Source of the DNA: Okapia johnstoni
Taxonomy: Eukaryota > Chordata > Mammalia > Artiodactyla > Giraffidae
Assembly: GCA_024291935.2 (NCBI GenBank)
Contig: CM044314.1
Coordinates: 21,798,001-21,862,000 of the forward strand
Length of the DNA stretch: 64,000 bases
Reading direction: 5' to 3'
In this document: positions 47,201 to 62,200 of the stretch, one piece after another
How the letters are laid out: each line of letters opens with the position of its first letter
Position numbering within the stretch: position 1 is the first letter of the stretch
Translations under genes and position numbers: made by a program
Notes under the pieces: model-generated
Databases searched by the model: none
The model's input: only the letters and a program-made list of their open reading frames with translations
What the model was told of the DNA's origin: nothing

Positions 47201-50200
47201 CTGGCTCCCCATATGACGACAACCAACCCAGTTGTTTTGGAGGTTTTCAAACAGTGAAGCCACGAAGTGAGCACACGTGCCCTCTCCCACAAGACACAAA
47301 AGCTGTGTTTAAGGTCTGTAAATGTCTTGGTGTTGTTGGTCACTTTCGCATTTAAAACGTAAAGAACAGGCCAGTTCTTGCATGTTATTTAAGGTATTTA
47401 AAATTTGCTATGGTCTAACCTTTTTAAAAAATGATTGAGTTGTGAGTAATTATGAATTTGCAAATTCAAGCCTTGTTTATAGTGATTGTGTTCTTAAAAT
47501 AAAAATGTTATTTTTTAATGTTTCCTGCAGAAGAAAACCTATGATGAGCAAAAGTTTGACAGTAAGAAGACTGATGGACCCATATCATCTGATTTAAAAT
47601 CAGTCAAAGGTTCACCTCGTGTGTCCATTCATGCTGAGAATAGTTTGAAATCAGGTAAAAATAACAAAATAATTATATTTTTCTACCCTGTCTACTCCCA
47701 GAAACGTTTCTGTTCTTCAAACTGTTTTTGTGGGCTTATTCATCATGAAAAACTGAGGCCATCAAGTTTACTGTGGGATCCTGGAGTTTGTCCAAAGATG
47801 GTATTACCTTGTCTTACGCAAGAACTTCTGTAGAATGACATAGCAAGTAGGTGACAATCACCCACCTCAAAACACTTGTTAAATAGAAGTGAATTACAGC
47901 CATGTCCTTGTACTGTATTTGATCATGTTGATCCCTAAAATAGCTTCTCTGGTTTTCTGTTGGGACACTTTTCAGTAGGGGAGAGAGCTGACTGTGGTTT
48001 AAATCCCATCCTGAACAATACCAAACCCAGGGCAGGATGGTTATTCAGAGGACATGTCTGCTCTGGGCTTAAGAACTGCTGTTCCAGTCTCTGGTTGAAA
48101 GTTAGTGATTATACGTGATATCTTGGGGGTTTTTTTGTGTGTAAATTATTTGCTATTGCACCTTGATCACAGCCATCATCTGTTTATGTAATAACTTAAA
48201 ACCTCTGTAATAGTGTACTTACTGGGAATGGTTTGTCATTTTATTTACATGTGTAATTTGCTGTTATTTGATACATAACATTTTCTCTTTGTGTTGACTT
48301 CATTTATAAACTTTCTGGTACATGGTAATGTGAAAGAAGAGTTGAACAGTTAACTGGAATAACTCTAGCCTTATAATTAAACAATTTTTAAAATGCTGGG
48401 GCTTTATGGCATTGTAACCTGTGGCATCATTCGTTTGCATTTGAAGGAGAAAGGTGGGAGAGAGGTTATAATTTTAATTCTATTAATACTTGTTTTCCTC
48501 TAGTTCGTTCCAGCAAACTAAAATATGGAAAATTTATTATTTAAAGGAAATTCGCAAGAGTCCCCTTAATCTCACAAAACTCTAAAGTGTGTTTTGAGAA
48601 TAATTGAAATGCCCAGCTGCACAATCAGGTTAAGGTAACTATTTCATCCAGTTGAGCATTACTCCTAAGATTTGCAGCATGTTGCTTTTTCTGCTTGGTG
48701 ACCCCCATGGTCATTTATGTTTTCCACTGTTTCAGAGGTTAACAACACTACCAAAAATTAGGCTGTTTGGACAATAATATGTTGTTGCATCAGTAGCAAT
48801 AGACTTTCTACACTGCAACTGAAGTGTGAGTACAGGTCATCAAACAACCTCTAAATTTTTACCCTTACTTTTAATTCTGTAAATGCAGATGGTTATTATA
48901 AACGAACAGACAGGAAATCCAGAATCATTGAAAAGAGTGGATCTGCCTCCAAACCTGAGTTTGGATTTACCAGGTTGGATTTTCCTGAACTGCAGGGTCC
49001 AGAAAACAGTGAGATACCAGAGATACAAAAGCAGCCCAAGTGGGGGCCTTTACGCTCTACCTCTACTGACGTTTCTCTTCTCAGAGAAGTGGGGACACCC
49101 TCTGTGGTATTATCAGAGGTGAGTGCAGCCTCCTGCTCTTTGTTCCCCTCTTTCTTCCTTTCTCCTCAGTGATGGAGAGTTACGCAAGGACATCACCTGA
49201 AACACTACACTTCACATTGTAGGGTGGCAGGGGCCTCTTCAGTATGCTTAGGTGACTTTCTCTGTTGTTGGAGCTGTTTATGGTCAGGCTGTAACACCTG
49301 GTGTTGCTCTTTCTAGAGAATCACTTAGCAAGTGTCTTCATGTCTGGTGGCTAGGAAAGCATTGCCATGCCTCAGGAGAAGATTCTAGCGTTGGTGCAAC
49401 TAAATTCCATAGCCCATTGTGAAAATATTGTTTCTACTGTTACATTCTGATAACACTTTTTTCAATACAGAGAAAAATATTTTTTTAAATCAAATAGTAA
49501 TGTTAGAACTACACAGTGTAACTTCTGATTTTCCCAGGCTGTTTATCTGCACCTCTGTCCTGTCAGTGATAGAGAAAATCTCACTGCAGTAAGTGTTAAA
49601 TTGCACTGTATTCAGTATTTGATCTCAAGTTTTACTCCATCAGATTGAAGCATTTTCCTCTCAGACAGATTTTGAGACTTCCAGGAAGAAATTTTGTTGG
49701 GTTATAGTCGCTAAAATGGCTTGTGACAAATTGAGGCCCATCCCGGTGTAGAGGCAAGGAGAAAGAAGAAACAATGAAGAAAACAGAGCTTACCAGTTCA
49801 TATACCTTTTGAATGGAGGAAGGATTTACATTTCCTGTCCTAATGCTTCTTTTGGGTGCCTGGATACTGAAGCCTCTGAAGACTTGGTGGTAGTGGCTTA
49901 TATAATATGTAGTGGCTTATATAATGTGCTGAAAATAAATCATTCCCAACATGTTGACCTTTAGACTGTCACACCTATGTGTTTTTCTTTTAGATGGTGG
50001 TGATAAGTGAGGCTGATTGACTGGTGTAGAAAAATCACAGTTTCATTTAGCAGTCCTGTGACTGTGGTCTGGGCCCTGGCTGAGTGAATGGAATAGCTGA
50101 GTAGTTGAGGGGCTCCATGCCTTCGTCGTGGGTGGTCAGTGGATAATTCCAAGCCTGTGAGTTCTCACAAATGTAGTACAGGGTACAGAGGGTCCAGAGT

Positions 50201-53200
50201 GGGCAGGGGCATGACTGACACTTTATGTCACTCTCACTTGTTGTGTATGAGTACTGCATATGTGGACAAGTAGGACACCTCATGCTGTGTGGGGAGATTG
50301 ACACACTCAGTGCCGTATATATTCACACTCTTGAATTATATGTGGAGTTGTTTTGTTTTTCCTCAACTTTCCCATAAAAAGAAACCTTTTTTTCCTCATG
50401 GTGTTAGTAACATGACACCAGAAAGATACTAAGAAGAAACAAACTGTCTAAAGTTGTACAACCAAGAGCAAACCATCTTTGGCACTTAGTCTTTTTTTAA
50501 TATTCAGTTCACTTCAGTTCAGTTGCTCAGTCATGTCTGACTCTGCGACCCCATGAATCACAGCATGCCAGTCCTCCCTGTCCATCACCAGCTCCCGGAG
50601 TTTACCCAAACCCATGTCCATCGAGTCGGTGATGCCATCCAACCATCTCATCCTCTGTCGTCCCCTTCTCCTCCTGCCCCCAATCCTTCCCAGTCTTTTC
50701 CAATGAGTCAACTCTTCGCATGAGGTGGCCAAAGTATTGGAGTTTCAGCTTCAACATCATTCCTTCCAATGAACACCCAGGACTGATCTCCTTTAGGATG
50801 GACTGGTTGGACATTGTGGGAATTGAAGGGCATTCCCTTCAATTAAGAATACATATGTACAAGTTTGTGTTTGAATTTTTTAAAACTTTTATGGTAATCT
50901 TCCCATGTCATTAAATAGTTTTTGGAAATATAAATTGCATTGAATCTTGGATATTGATACATGTAATTTACTTAACCATTCTTGAATAGGTAAGTCATTT
51001 CTAGTGTTTCATTGATTTTGGTGAGCATAAAAGTTATGTTTACTGAAAGAACAGGATAAATTTTAATCATTTATTTTCTCATTTGATGGATTTATTTTTT
51101 TTCTTGGTTACTTAACATGTTTATATACTGTGTCTATCTGGAATCCCCTAGAGAACACAGCAGCCTACAGATGGGGCCAGAAGAGAATTTGTTTCTCAGA
51201 GTGTAGCCACTTCCACAGAGCTATGCTGATGCCACATCACCTCCTGCAGAACTAGCCAGTGTTTTGGAAGCTGAGAAAAGTGCCAATAGAAGGGAGAATG
51301 GTATCTTTCTCTTTGCCTAACTCCGTACCTTCCCATGCCTTTGGAGTTACCAGAAATGCTTCATTTGAAAGTAAAAATTCACTTCCTGGTGGCCTTTGTC
51401 TTGCATTTATTTGAGGTAGCATGCTGAAATTATCGAGATCCTATTCAGAGATGGGGCCTCAGGCCCCCAGCAGATTGAAAGCAAACAGCTCCACACTCCC
51501 GGAAAGGGGCAAGTGTACTTAGGTGACACCTCCTGCAAGATTTGTATGCTGTGTCAGGCAGTGATTTGGAATTTGCAGGTTAACAAGTGACACCTACCAA
51601 CCCAGGAAACCACACTTGCTCTCTGGAGGGAAGTGGTGGGTCCTTGTGTGGGGAAGCCCTGGGACAGGAGGGCCCAGGGCGATGTAGGCATTTCCAGGCT
51701 GTTAGTGAGCTATTCCGTGGGGCCAGGAATCAGCGGATGCCCCTTGGAAGATTTTGCTTTATTTTTGTTTTTAATGAAAATGGTGGCTTTCTATCCTAGT
51801 TACAGAGCATGTTCTTTCCATGGTTCTGAAGCAGCTCTTTGAGGTTGCCAGGCTTCTACTATCCAGGGAGAAAAGTGGCACAAGGCATATTCAGCAGTCA
51901 GCAGTTTCAGCTGCTGCACAAATTTTTTTTTTTTTTTTTTTTTTTTAAATAAGATGAAATGGTAAAATGGGTAAATTTTTGAAGCATATGAACTTCAGGA
52001 TTTATTTTAAAGCTACTTAGTTTGAGCTTATCAGTTTCCTTTTACACTGGTCACTTTGAGGTCTCTCTTAATGTACCCTCTTTTCCCCGAGTGTCGTTTG
52101 GTGCCTCTTGCTCCATGCATGATGCAGCTTTCTGTCTGTAAAAGGAAGTACACATTAGAAGACTTGTATTTGTTTTTGTGGACATTTTCAGGAAATGTTT
52201 TTTTTGAGCTTTGGTGTGGGGGTGTGATGAAAACAGCTTTTCCTTTCACAGCAGGCACTTTAGCTTTTAAGAATCTTTGCTGACTTGGAAATTGTGAAGT
52301 TACGTAATACTATGTGTGGTGTGATCCCATTATTGAGATCCATTTAAAATGATACACAGATGTTTATCTCCAAAGCGAAGAAACATTAAGATGCTAGTAG
52401 ATAAGCTGTAGATGGGTAGTTTTTCCTGTGGGGAATGAGATTTGACAGAAGAAAGTAATTTAACTTTGCATGTTATGTACTTATATGTTTGGAATTTTTA
52501 ATTAGTGTATATTTTGCAGATTTTAAGAATGGTGAAGGAGGCTATATGTTTTTAAAACAATGATTATTTTTAGTTTGAACTAGTAAGAAAACAACTGGTT
52601 TGCTTTTTAGGGTGAAATAGTGGTGAAAAATAATAATCGGACTGAGTCTGTAACCGATAATGCTGATACCAATCCCTCTTCATGTACGAGAGGTAAGAGT
52701 GGTTACCAAATACTATTTTAGAAAATCAGTTGTCTTTTCTTAGTTTATTTTCAGGCTAGTGCTGTTGAAATGTTTCTGTTTTAAAGGCTTTAAGGCAGTT
52801 GATGGATTGTTGATAAACTGGTATCGTTGTTAGAAGATTGAAGTAAGTGGGTAAGATCCCACTTCCTTGCACAAGGATTGTAAACTACATACAAGTAAGG
52901 AATTCTAAATGAAATGTTCGTCGGGCTAAGGGAGACATTTTATGAACTCAGAAATGATCACTTTCTTAAGCATTGCCTATACCAGTGGTTCTCACAGTTT
53001 TTGGTCTCAGGACCCCTTAGTACCCTTTGAAACCTCGAAGAGTGTCTGTTTATTTGGATAATTGTCAATGTTTGTAATATCTGAGAGTTAAGACTGAGAA
53101 ATACTAAAATACTTATTAATTTACTTAAAAGTAACAATAAACTTATTACAGGTTAACATAGCACATTTTAATTTAAAAAGATAGGCATTTCCCGAAGTTA

Positions 53201-56200
53201 AAGTCAGGAGAGGAGGAGAGCAGCCTTTACGTTTTAGCAACTCTTTAACACCCAGCTCAGGAGATCTGCTTCGGCATTCAGCTGTTTCACTGTTCTCTGT
53301 CATACTGTCTTAAACCCCACTGTACTATAGTCCTGTGAGCAAGAGAATGGGGAAGGCAGATGACACATTCCTATTATCAGGAAAACAGTTTTGACTGTGG
53401 ACCCCTGAAAGGGTCCTGGGAGCCTCAGAACTTTTGAGAACTGCTGGTCTTGCCTGGCCTGGTGCAGAAGTGAGATATTCAGAATGGGTTCAGTAGAGTC
53501 TGCTTTTGAAATTTTTGTAGGTAGCTTGTCCTAACAGAAGATCTTTTTACAGAATTATTCTAGATTTATGCACAGCTGTGTTTCCTGTGGTGTTAGCATG
53601 TTTGGTACATATGTGATTCAATACAAGATCCTTACTTTAGCAACTGCTGTGAAGATGTGTAGCTCTGTGGTGATAAGAACAGTCTGTCTCCCCACTGTGG
53701 GGTGGCCACAGGCTGCTGCCATGACCTGCCCATGTCCTGATGGATGTCCTTTTGTTTTGTCTGTGTATAGAGTTTCATGGGCACCTAAGGAGTAGTGTTG
53801 CTGTACTTATGCCTGTGTTCTAAAAAGAAATAAATTACCAGTTACTGTGGTAGCTGAAGTCTAGTGATCTTTGACTTCTGATGTTTAAAAGTACACATCA
53901 AGGTTAGTAGGGCCACAGTTTGATATTCAGCTCATTATTTCTGTGTGTTTGCCATGTGGATGTATTGTGGATTATTATTTTTTAATGGAAACTATTATTT
54001 GTTTACTATCTGCACCCCCAAGTTAAAAAGAACAGATCCTAGGATAGTCAGTCCCCCTTTCAAGTTAATTCTGCCTGCATGTTCCAAGAAGAAAAGCAAA
54101 TTTAGTGGAAACTGTAGTCTCCTAGAGTGTTCTGAACAGTACCTTAATTTAACTATGCTCTTGAGTACTTCATGTAATGCATGCTTGCAATTTCTAAGGA
54201 ATTTCCTTTTTACTGTTGGGATTGTTCAACAATTTTGGTTATCTTTGAGCAGAATTATCTTGGACACCAATGGGTTATGTTGTTCGGCAGACATTATCTA
54301 CAGAACTGTCACCAGCCCCTAAAAATGTTACTTCCATGATAAACCTAAAGATGGTTGCTTCACCAGCAGATCCTAAAAATGATAGTATGTCATCTTCTGA
54401 AGTTTTATCTTTGGGGCCTTCCTACAAAGAGAAACACATTGTCCATCTTACTGAAAAGGTACGCATCACACTTTGCTTATGTTGCTCTCCTGTGCTACTG
54501 GCTAGTCTTTCTCTCTCAAAGCCTCGCTGAAGGTGTTTCATTCGGTACTACAGGCACTAATCTGAGTTGGTTGTACTTGAGGTCTTATTCTTTGTTCAAG
54601 AGGGACACAAGTATTCAAGGAGTACAAGTGGTCCCTTTTAAACATGAGTGAGGATGTGTGTTTTAGACCTGTGGTCTTAAAATGTCAGTGACCATTTTGA
54701 ATTCTTTAAAAGAGAGATGCTGGAAGAAACTTATGCTCTGGTATTTAAAATACTGCAGTCTTTTGTCTGTTGAATTTACATTGCTACAAGTACTGATAGC
54801 AAAATAATTGTATGCCCCATTTTGCAATCATCTAGTATGCTAATTGATTCTTGGTTACTTGCAGCTTACTTACTGTAAGATAGCATTTCAGAATTCATTT
54901 TTTCCTTTCAGTTCAAATAATTTTAAGCTGTTATTTTTCAGTCTCTAGATTTGTTTCTTGAAGAGCATTTTGTAGGGGAGGTTAGATTTTGTTCTTGATT
55001 TTCTTTCTATACTGATACATTATTTTAGATTGAAATATAAGGTAGTATTTGTTTCATACTGGTTTCCTATCATTTTGAGTATTGGGATACTTTTCAGTAT
55101 CCAAAGTGTCTTAGACCATCCCCCACACAAAAAAACTGTGTGTTTATACTTGGTTGATTGAGGGAATCTGCACTGGTGACAATTAATGGTGAAGTTAGAC
55201 TGGTGTGCCTGTTCCCTGCAGCTTCATGCACATACCTGAGGAACACAGGAGGCAGTGGTGAGACCCCCTACAAGTAGACACAGAGACTGGCCAGCTCCGA
55301 GGCCCCATCGACATCTGGGCACAGGTTACACGACACAGGCCACCATGCTACCATCTAAACCAGCATTTAACACTCTAAGAGTTAACAGATTTTATTTTCC
55401 TAGCATCTTTTGGAAAAAAAATTTTTAATTTATTTTTTTATTTTTTAAGTTATGAAATTATGATAACACATTTACAAGAGAATAGGAAAATACAGAACAA
55501 AGTTACATATAGTTCCCACTGTATATTACAATTGTTTAAGTAGATAAATTAAGATTTTTAGTTGGAGTTTCAGTATCAAACTCTCAGAAATTAATGGAAT
55601 GAATGTACAGAGAAGTAAAAGAATATGCTAGACCTGAATAAAAATTATTTTTTAATTAAAAGTGTAAGAGAAGTTTATTGTTAAGTTCCAAAATAAAGAT
55701 TAGAAAATGAAGATCTCTGGTAATCTTATGACCCAGATCACTTTGCATTGTGGTCATAATGTTTTGGTTGTTTTTTCCCCTTCCCTCTTAAACTTTCTGT
55801 GTTGTGACTTTTTATTACTGACAAACCACATGTACTATTACAAAGATCCAAGTATGGAAAAGGTCCTTGTCCTATAGCCCTTTGGTCCCACCCCTCCAAG
55901 AGCCTTCACTAACAGCCTGCTGTCTGTTCCACCTTTTGTTGTGTTGTGCTCAGTCTCTCAGTTGCGTCTGATTCTTCATGACCCCACAGACTGTAGCCCA
56001 CGATGCTCCTCTGTCCATGGGATTTTCCCAACAAGAATACTGGAGTGGGTAGCCATTTCCTCCTCTGGAGAATCTTCCTGATCCGGGATTGAACCTATAT
56101 CTTCTGCAATGCATGCAGATTCTTTACTGCTGAGTCACCTGGGCTACACTGTGTTCCACCTTAGGGCTCCTGAAAACATAAATAAAGAAGTTTATTGGGT

Positions 56201-59200
56201 TTAATTTTTTTTTTTTTAAGAACAGAAATGGGATAATTCTATACATACTACATATGAAAGTTGCCTTTTTCACATAACAGGCTACCATGGATGGCCCCTC
56301 TGGATTAGTAGATAAATATTCTTTTTAATAGCCATTGAGGCTTTTTACCTCTGAAGGGTGAGATCTCATTGGGGCAAAGCAGGCTCTCAGACATTAAAAA
56401 TGTCCCGTCCTCTTAGAGCCACCATTCTAATGGAGAGAGACTAGCCATCTGCAGACCAAGACAGAGTTGGTCAGATGGGGATTAGTGCTCCAAAGAGGAT
56501 GGAGAGTGAGAGGTTAGATAGAGGTGGGATGATTCTTGAGCTAAAATGAGGAAGTAGATGGTAGTCTAGATCCAGCTATATGAGTGTTAAGTGCAAAGGG
56601 CCTGAAGCTAAACCATACTTGACCTAACTGAAGAAAGGCCAGGGGGCTGAGCGGAGAGTGAAGGTGGTGAGGTCAAATTCTGCAGGTCTGGGATGAGCCC
56701 AGACAGGTCTGATTCACAGGCTACATTGGTGATCCTGAGGTACAGTCAGGTTTAGGAGCCATTGGGCTGTGGTGATAGAAGTGGCACACCTGGACTTATG
56801 AAAGGACTTCAGGTTTACGTCAGTAGAATCATTATCATGACCTCCTCAAGCTGAAAACTTATGTCCAAATTCACCTGTTTCAAAGAAGTTGGATGTGGCA
56901 TCTGCTTTAATGGATTTTTTCCTTCAGAATCATTCTACCAAATGCTGGCCCTTTGGAAAATAGGGAGAAGTCTGAGGAGAGTTGCCGTGTGGTTGTAAAC
57001 TTGATATCTTAATTTTACTCTGATACATGGAATTAAAATGTTTATTGAATGCTCTAAAAACCAGGATGTTTGCTTTGTTGTTTTTGTTGTTGTTACAGTC
57101 CAAAGCATCACAAGGTGGCAATCCTGAGCAAAATGAAGCCTCAAGAAAGAATAAGAAAAAGAAAGAAAAGTCTAAATCAAAATATGAAGTCCTGACAGTT
57201 CAAGAGCCACCAAGGATTGAAGTACATTTATATTTATTACTTACTTTGTATGATATAATAAATGCGTCTTCCTTAAAAAATACAGGTTCATACTGGTTGC
57301 CCAAGTAAAAAGTCTCTAACATTTTTTTAAATAATTGTTTTCCTAGTGTTAAAGAAAATAGTTGTCACCCATTTTCTTCACTTCTTCAATTTGGTGTCTC
57401 CAGCACAGTGCCCATCTCATAGCAGGCACTCAGTAAATATCTGAAAGAATGAATGAATGAATGGTCTAGAGACAAAACTGCTTGTATTGAAATTTAATGG
57501 TGTATATGCCATACTACTAATATATACCATACCCCTCAGTGTCTTCTGACCTGTTTTTCTTTTGCTTTGGCATGCTTGCTTCTGCAGGGCCTCCTTTTCT
57601 ATCTAGATGTCTTGCTATAATATGCTCCATTATAGAGAGAAACTTATAATACCATAAATCTGTTGTGGGCCCTGGTCAAGAAGAGAATATCACAAGCTTC
57701 CAAAAGTGTGCTTTAAATCGTTGTCCTGTGATACTCCAAGAATGTCCTTGTTCTCCAAGGAGCCATCCTGGATTCTGATTATGTTTCTCCTGGGTCAGGT
57801 AGTACCAGACTCAGCAGCCTGGTGCTGATAGGAAGGGTCTCAGCAGTGCTCCCTAGGCCACCAGCTTAGGGTCAAGCCCGAGGTGTTCCCACAAACTTGA
57901 AGGCCTCCCAGGGCTTTTGAAACATTCCCTTGAGAATAATGGGATTACCTGTTTGAAAACCTGCAACTGCATTAGAGCATTTTGTTTGGGCCAACAAATA
58001 ACTCATGTTTCTGCCCCTTATTTGTCACGTAATTTCTCCAGGGTGCCTAAAATATGGACAGAAGTACATGAAACACTTTTAAATGATTTAAACATTGTTT
58101 AGAGACTTGTTTCTTTTTTCTAGCCTAAGATCAGCACACAGGACAGGATACTTAAATCTCCTGAGTCCAAGTTGATGGTTTCCCTAAAGAAAACATAGTT
58201 GAAGGATGGTGCTCGAATACTCTACTCATGTGTCAGGATGGTTAGAGGCAGTTCATAGACTGCTTGGTGAAGCCATCCTTGAGGCCCCATGCTCTCTGGG
58301 GGCAGGGGCATTCAAACTATGGTCTTTAAGTTTGTTCTAAAAGTGAAATAAAGCCAAAGCAGTTACATTAGTTTGTTTTTTTTTTAATAATACCTTTGAG
58401 CACTTCTATAGGAAATTTTTATGGAAAAAAAATACGAGTGAGGGAAAGATTGTAGTTGGGCTTATTTGATTTTTGTAATGCATGAAGAGCTAAAGGGTAT
58501 GTGGTTTACTTAGGATGCCGAGGAGTTTCCCAATCTGGCAGTTGCATCTGAAAGAAGAGACAGAGTAGAGTCACCGAAATTTCAGTCTAAACAGCAGCCA
58601 CAGGTAATTTTTAGATTGAAACCACAATTGCTTTAGGCTTAACTTTTCTTGCTAAACTAAACTCTCAAGAAAGACTCCTTTCCAGACTTCTTCCTTTATG
58701 GGCACAGGTGGTTTTGTTTTGATTCATTTCTTCATTGGGGAACTGCATCCATTATGTTGAAACAAACTTGCTCTTAAGCCAGAACTGCTTTGTCACTTTT
58801 GAAATTAGATGATTGGTAACTGCTATTGCTATATCAGAAAGGAAGGGAACACATACTGCTTGTCTAAGTTTGATTTGAAGAAAAAAACATTGACTTAGTG
58901 TATTCAGGAAATAGAAGAATCCTTTTGTGAGGCAGTTAGGTCTGACAGAAGCATTGTCAAGTAGTCAGGATCAGAGAAAGAGATGAATCTCCTTGTACCT
59001 CAGCCCCACTGTGGATTCAGGAATGAGTTTGTAGTTCATAATCTAGATGGGGAACTTGCGTACTTTGGGCGTGTTCATTGTCCTTTTGCCTTTCAAAGTG
59101 GGGTGATTATTTTCACATTTATGAAGAGTAAGATTCTTAACCCTGTAACTTTGCATTCCTTTGTTGTAATTTGGCCATCTTCCATCCCTGCAGAGGTCTC

Positions 59201-62200
59201 TGTAGGCACCTGTGCTGTGCTTAGCATTCCCCTCTAGCTGTGAGTCCTCACCCAGTGTGACTTTGGCATTAAGGAAGAGAAAAGTGGCTGGAGGGCAGGA
59301 GTGGAGGCACTAAAACACAAGAGACAACATGCCCATACAGCCTTTATATAGTCTCAAAACCCATATCACAATTATTTCAGAAATAACATTTGTTTAGCGT
59401 ATGTCTGACTTTGTGCCTAGATTTAATACTTTGGACTTGTGTACATTTTTTGTTGTGCCCCCATGATTTCATGGTAGGTAGTTTTGCTTGCTTAGGCATC
59501 TGGAGAGCAAACGGTGCTAATGAGGCAGTAGTACTAACCAGTTAGCCTCACATAGACTTTGTAGCCGGGGACTTTATTCCAGCCTTTGTTGCTTATCTAT
59601 AGATGTATGCTGTTATTTATTCCTAATGGAGATGCAAACAGAAATGTAAGTGGTTTAATTGAACCAGTGTTAATAAAGGAGAAGAAGGAAATAAGCAACC
59701 TTGGTGGTAATATTGGCAGATAATTTGGAATTGATGGGGCTTTTCTTTAATTACTTTTAATTTCAAGATTGTTATAGTCTCTGTATCTGTCTTTTCTTAT
59801 CCTTAATTATATGGCTTTATGTTATAAAATGAAAAGGACAGTTTGTAAAATAAAGTATTATGAGTAAACTTCTGATTTTTAACTTTCTAGAATAATTTTA
59901 AAAGTAGTAGAAAGAAAAGCCAGATTCCGCTACAGTTGGACTTGGGAGGAATGCTAACCGCACTGGAAAAGAAGCAGCACTCCCTGAATGCGAAGCAGTC
60001 CTCCAAACCAGTGGTGTTCTCAGGTAAAAGAGCTTGTTCATTTCATACAAATGATTGATGTCTTCTTAACTAAACTGTTTTGTGACGGTCTTCTCTTGTG
60101 ATCAAAAGTTGAGTGAGTGAAAGTCGCTCAGTTGTGTCCTACTCTTTGCAACCTCATGGACTGTAGCCTGCCAGGCTCCTTTGTCCATGGAATTCTCCAG
60201 GCCAGAATACTGGAGTGGGTAGCTGTTCCCTTCTCCAGGGGATCTTCCCAACCCAGGGATCGAACCCAGGTCTCCCGCATTGCAGGCGAATTCTTTACCA
60301 TCTGAGCCACCAGGGAAGCCCAATCAAAAGTTATTTATATATAATCAAAATAGTGTAGTGCTGGAATAAGGATAGATGTAGACCAGTGGAATAGAATTGA
60401 GAATCTAGAAATAAATACACATATCTGTGGCCAGTGAATTTTTGATTAGGAGTGTTGAGTTTATTAAAAGGACAAAGAACAATCACTTAAAAAATGGTAC
60501 TGGGACAACTGTTTTAGCATTTCCACATGCTAAAACAATAAAGTAGTACTGTCAACTTCACACCATGTACAAAAATTAACTCCAAATGGATCACATTTTT
60601 AATATGAGCTAAAATCGTAAAACTCTTAGAATAAATAAAACAGGATAAATCTTCATGACCTTGGATTAGATGATGAAGTTTCAGATAGGGCTCCAAAAGC
60701 ACAAACAACAAAAGCAAAAATAGGTAAACTGGATTTCATAAAAATTAAAAATTTGTGTACCAAATGATGTTATCAAGACAGTGAGAAAACAGCTTACAGA
60801 ATGGAAGAAAATATTTAAAAATCATATATATTATAAGCACTTAATATACAAATATATAAGAATTCCTACAGTTCAATAACTCTTATTACAAAATGGGCAA
60901 AGCTCTTGAAAGTCATTTCCCCATTAGAAGAGAAACATATGGCCAATAACACACAAGATGCTCAACACTATTAGTCATTAGAGAAATACCAGTTAAAACT
61001 ACATGGAGGTAATTCTTCAAACTTACTATGATAACTAATCAGAAATGTGGAAAATAACAAGTGTTGGTGGGGATTTGGAGAAATTGGAACTGTTGCTGAT
61101 GAAAACATTAAATGATGTACTTGGAAAATAGTTTGGTGGTTCTAGAACGCTAAGTAGAGAGTTGTCACGTGACCTAGCAGGTGCACTCTCTGAATGTATT
61201 CGAAAGAATTAAAAACAGAAACTCAGTCACTTGTACACCAGTGTTCATAGCAGCATTATTTGTAGTATCCCAAAGGTGTAAGCAGCTCAAATGTGTATCA
61301 AAAAATGAATGGGTAAACAGAAGGTGGTATATACATATAATGGAATACTCAACCTTGAAAAGGAAGGGAATTCTATCATAGAAAGAAGGTAGAGTAGAGG
61401 TTACTAGGGGTTGAGGGGAGTAGGGAATGAGAAGTTACTGTTTAATGGGGACAGATTTTTGTTTTGGGGCATGAAAAAGCTTTGGAAATAGGTAGTGGTG
61501 ATGGTTGCAGCAACATTTTGAATATAATTGATGTCACTGAATTGTGAAGTGAAAAATGGTTAAAATAGTGGTTTTTATGTTATATGTATTTTACCACAAA
61601 AATTTTAAAGTTAATTAAGTGTGATGGTTTTAAGAAACAGGTCTTATTAAAAGATGGGTTTTCCACTTGATGTGATGACCTGGTGAAAATATTATAATAT
61701 ATAAGTGCTCTATGCAGGTTATAAAGCTGCATTTGGTAGAAATGAATTACCTGCTTGTCCATGGGAACACAGCAGGTGGCAGTGTTAGCTCCTTAGTGAT
61801 GTGGTCATTTTCTCGGAAACATGCCTGAGAGCCGAGACAGTTAAAATTGGTAATATGACATACAAAGAAGTGCTCATTTGCCACATAGTCTTGTAGATAT
61901 GTTTTCCTTTGAGGTGGTTTAAAAGTGAAAAATAGGATCCAAGGAAATGATGAAGCTGGCTTTTGTTTTCTCTGAAACATTTTAAAGCAATTCGTGGACA
62001 TCATGTAATTTTACTTATAAACCCCTTAGTCTGGTGATAATTTTATTATGGCATCAATCCTAGAAAGGATAAACGTAATTTGTTTCCTCAAGGGAAGGGA
62101 GGTAGAATATTTTTGTTTTTTCTGAAAATTTTCAAGCATCTGGAAAAGCTGAATAAAACCATGCAGTGAATACCCATGTACTCACCACCTAGATTGTGCA

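Noticed and set aside
53945..54322. 125-codon ORF overlapping exon 7
   Set aside because: It is in a different frame from the exon and extends into intron sequence; the true exon begins at 54253.
58983..59237. 84-codon ORF in SECISBP2 intron 9
   Set aside because: No splice sites fit it, it is absent from the expected protein order, and it has no recognisable motif.
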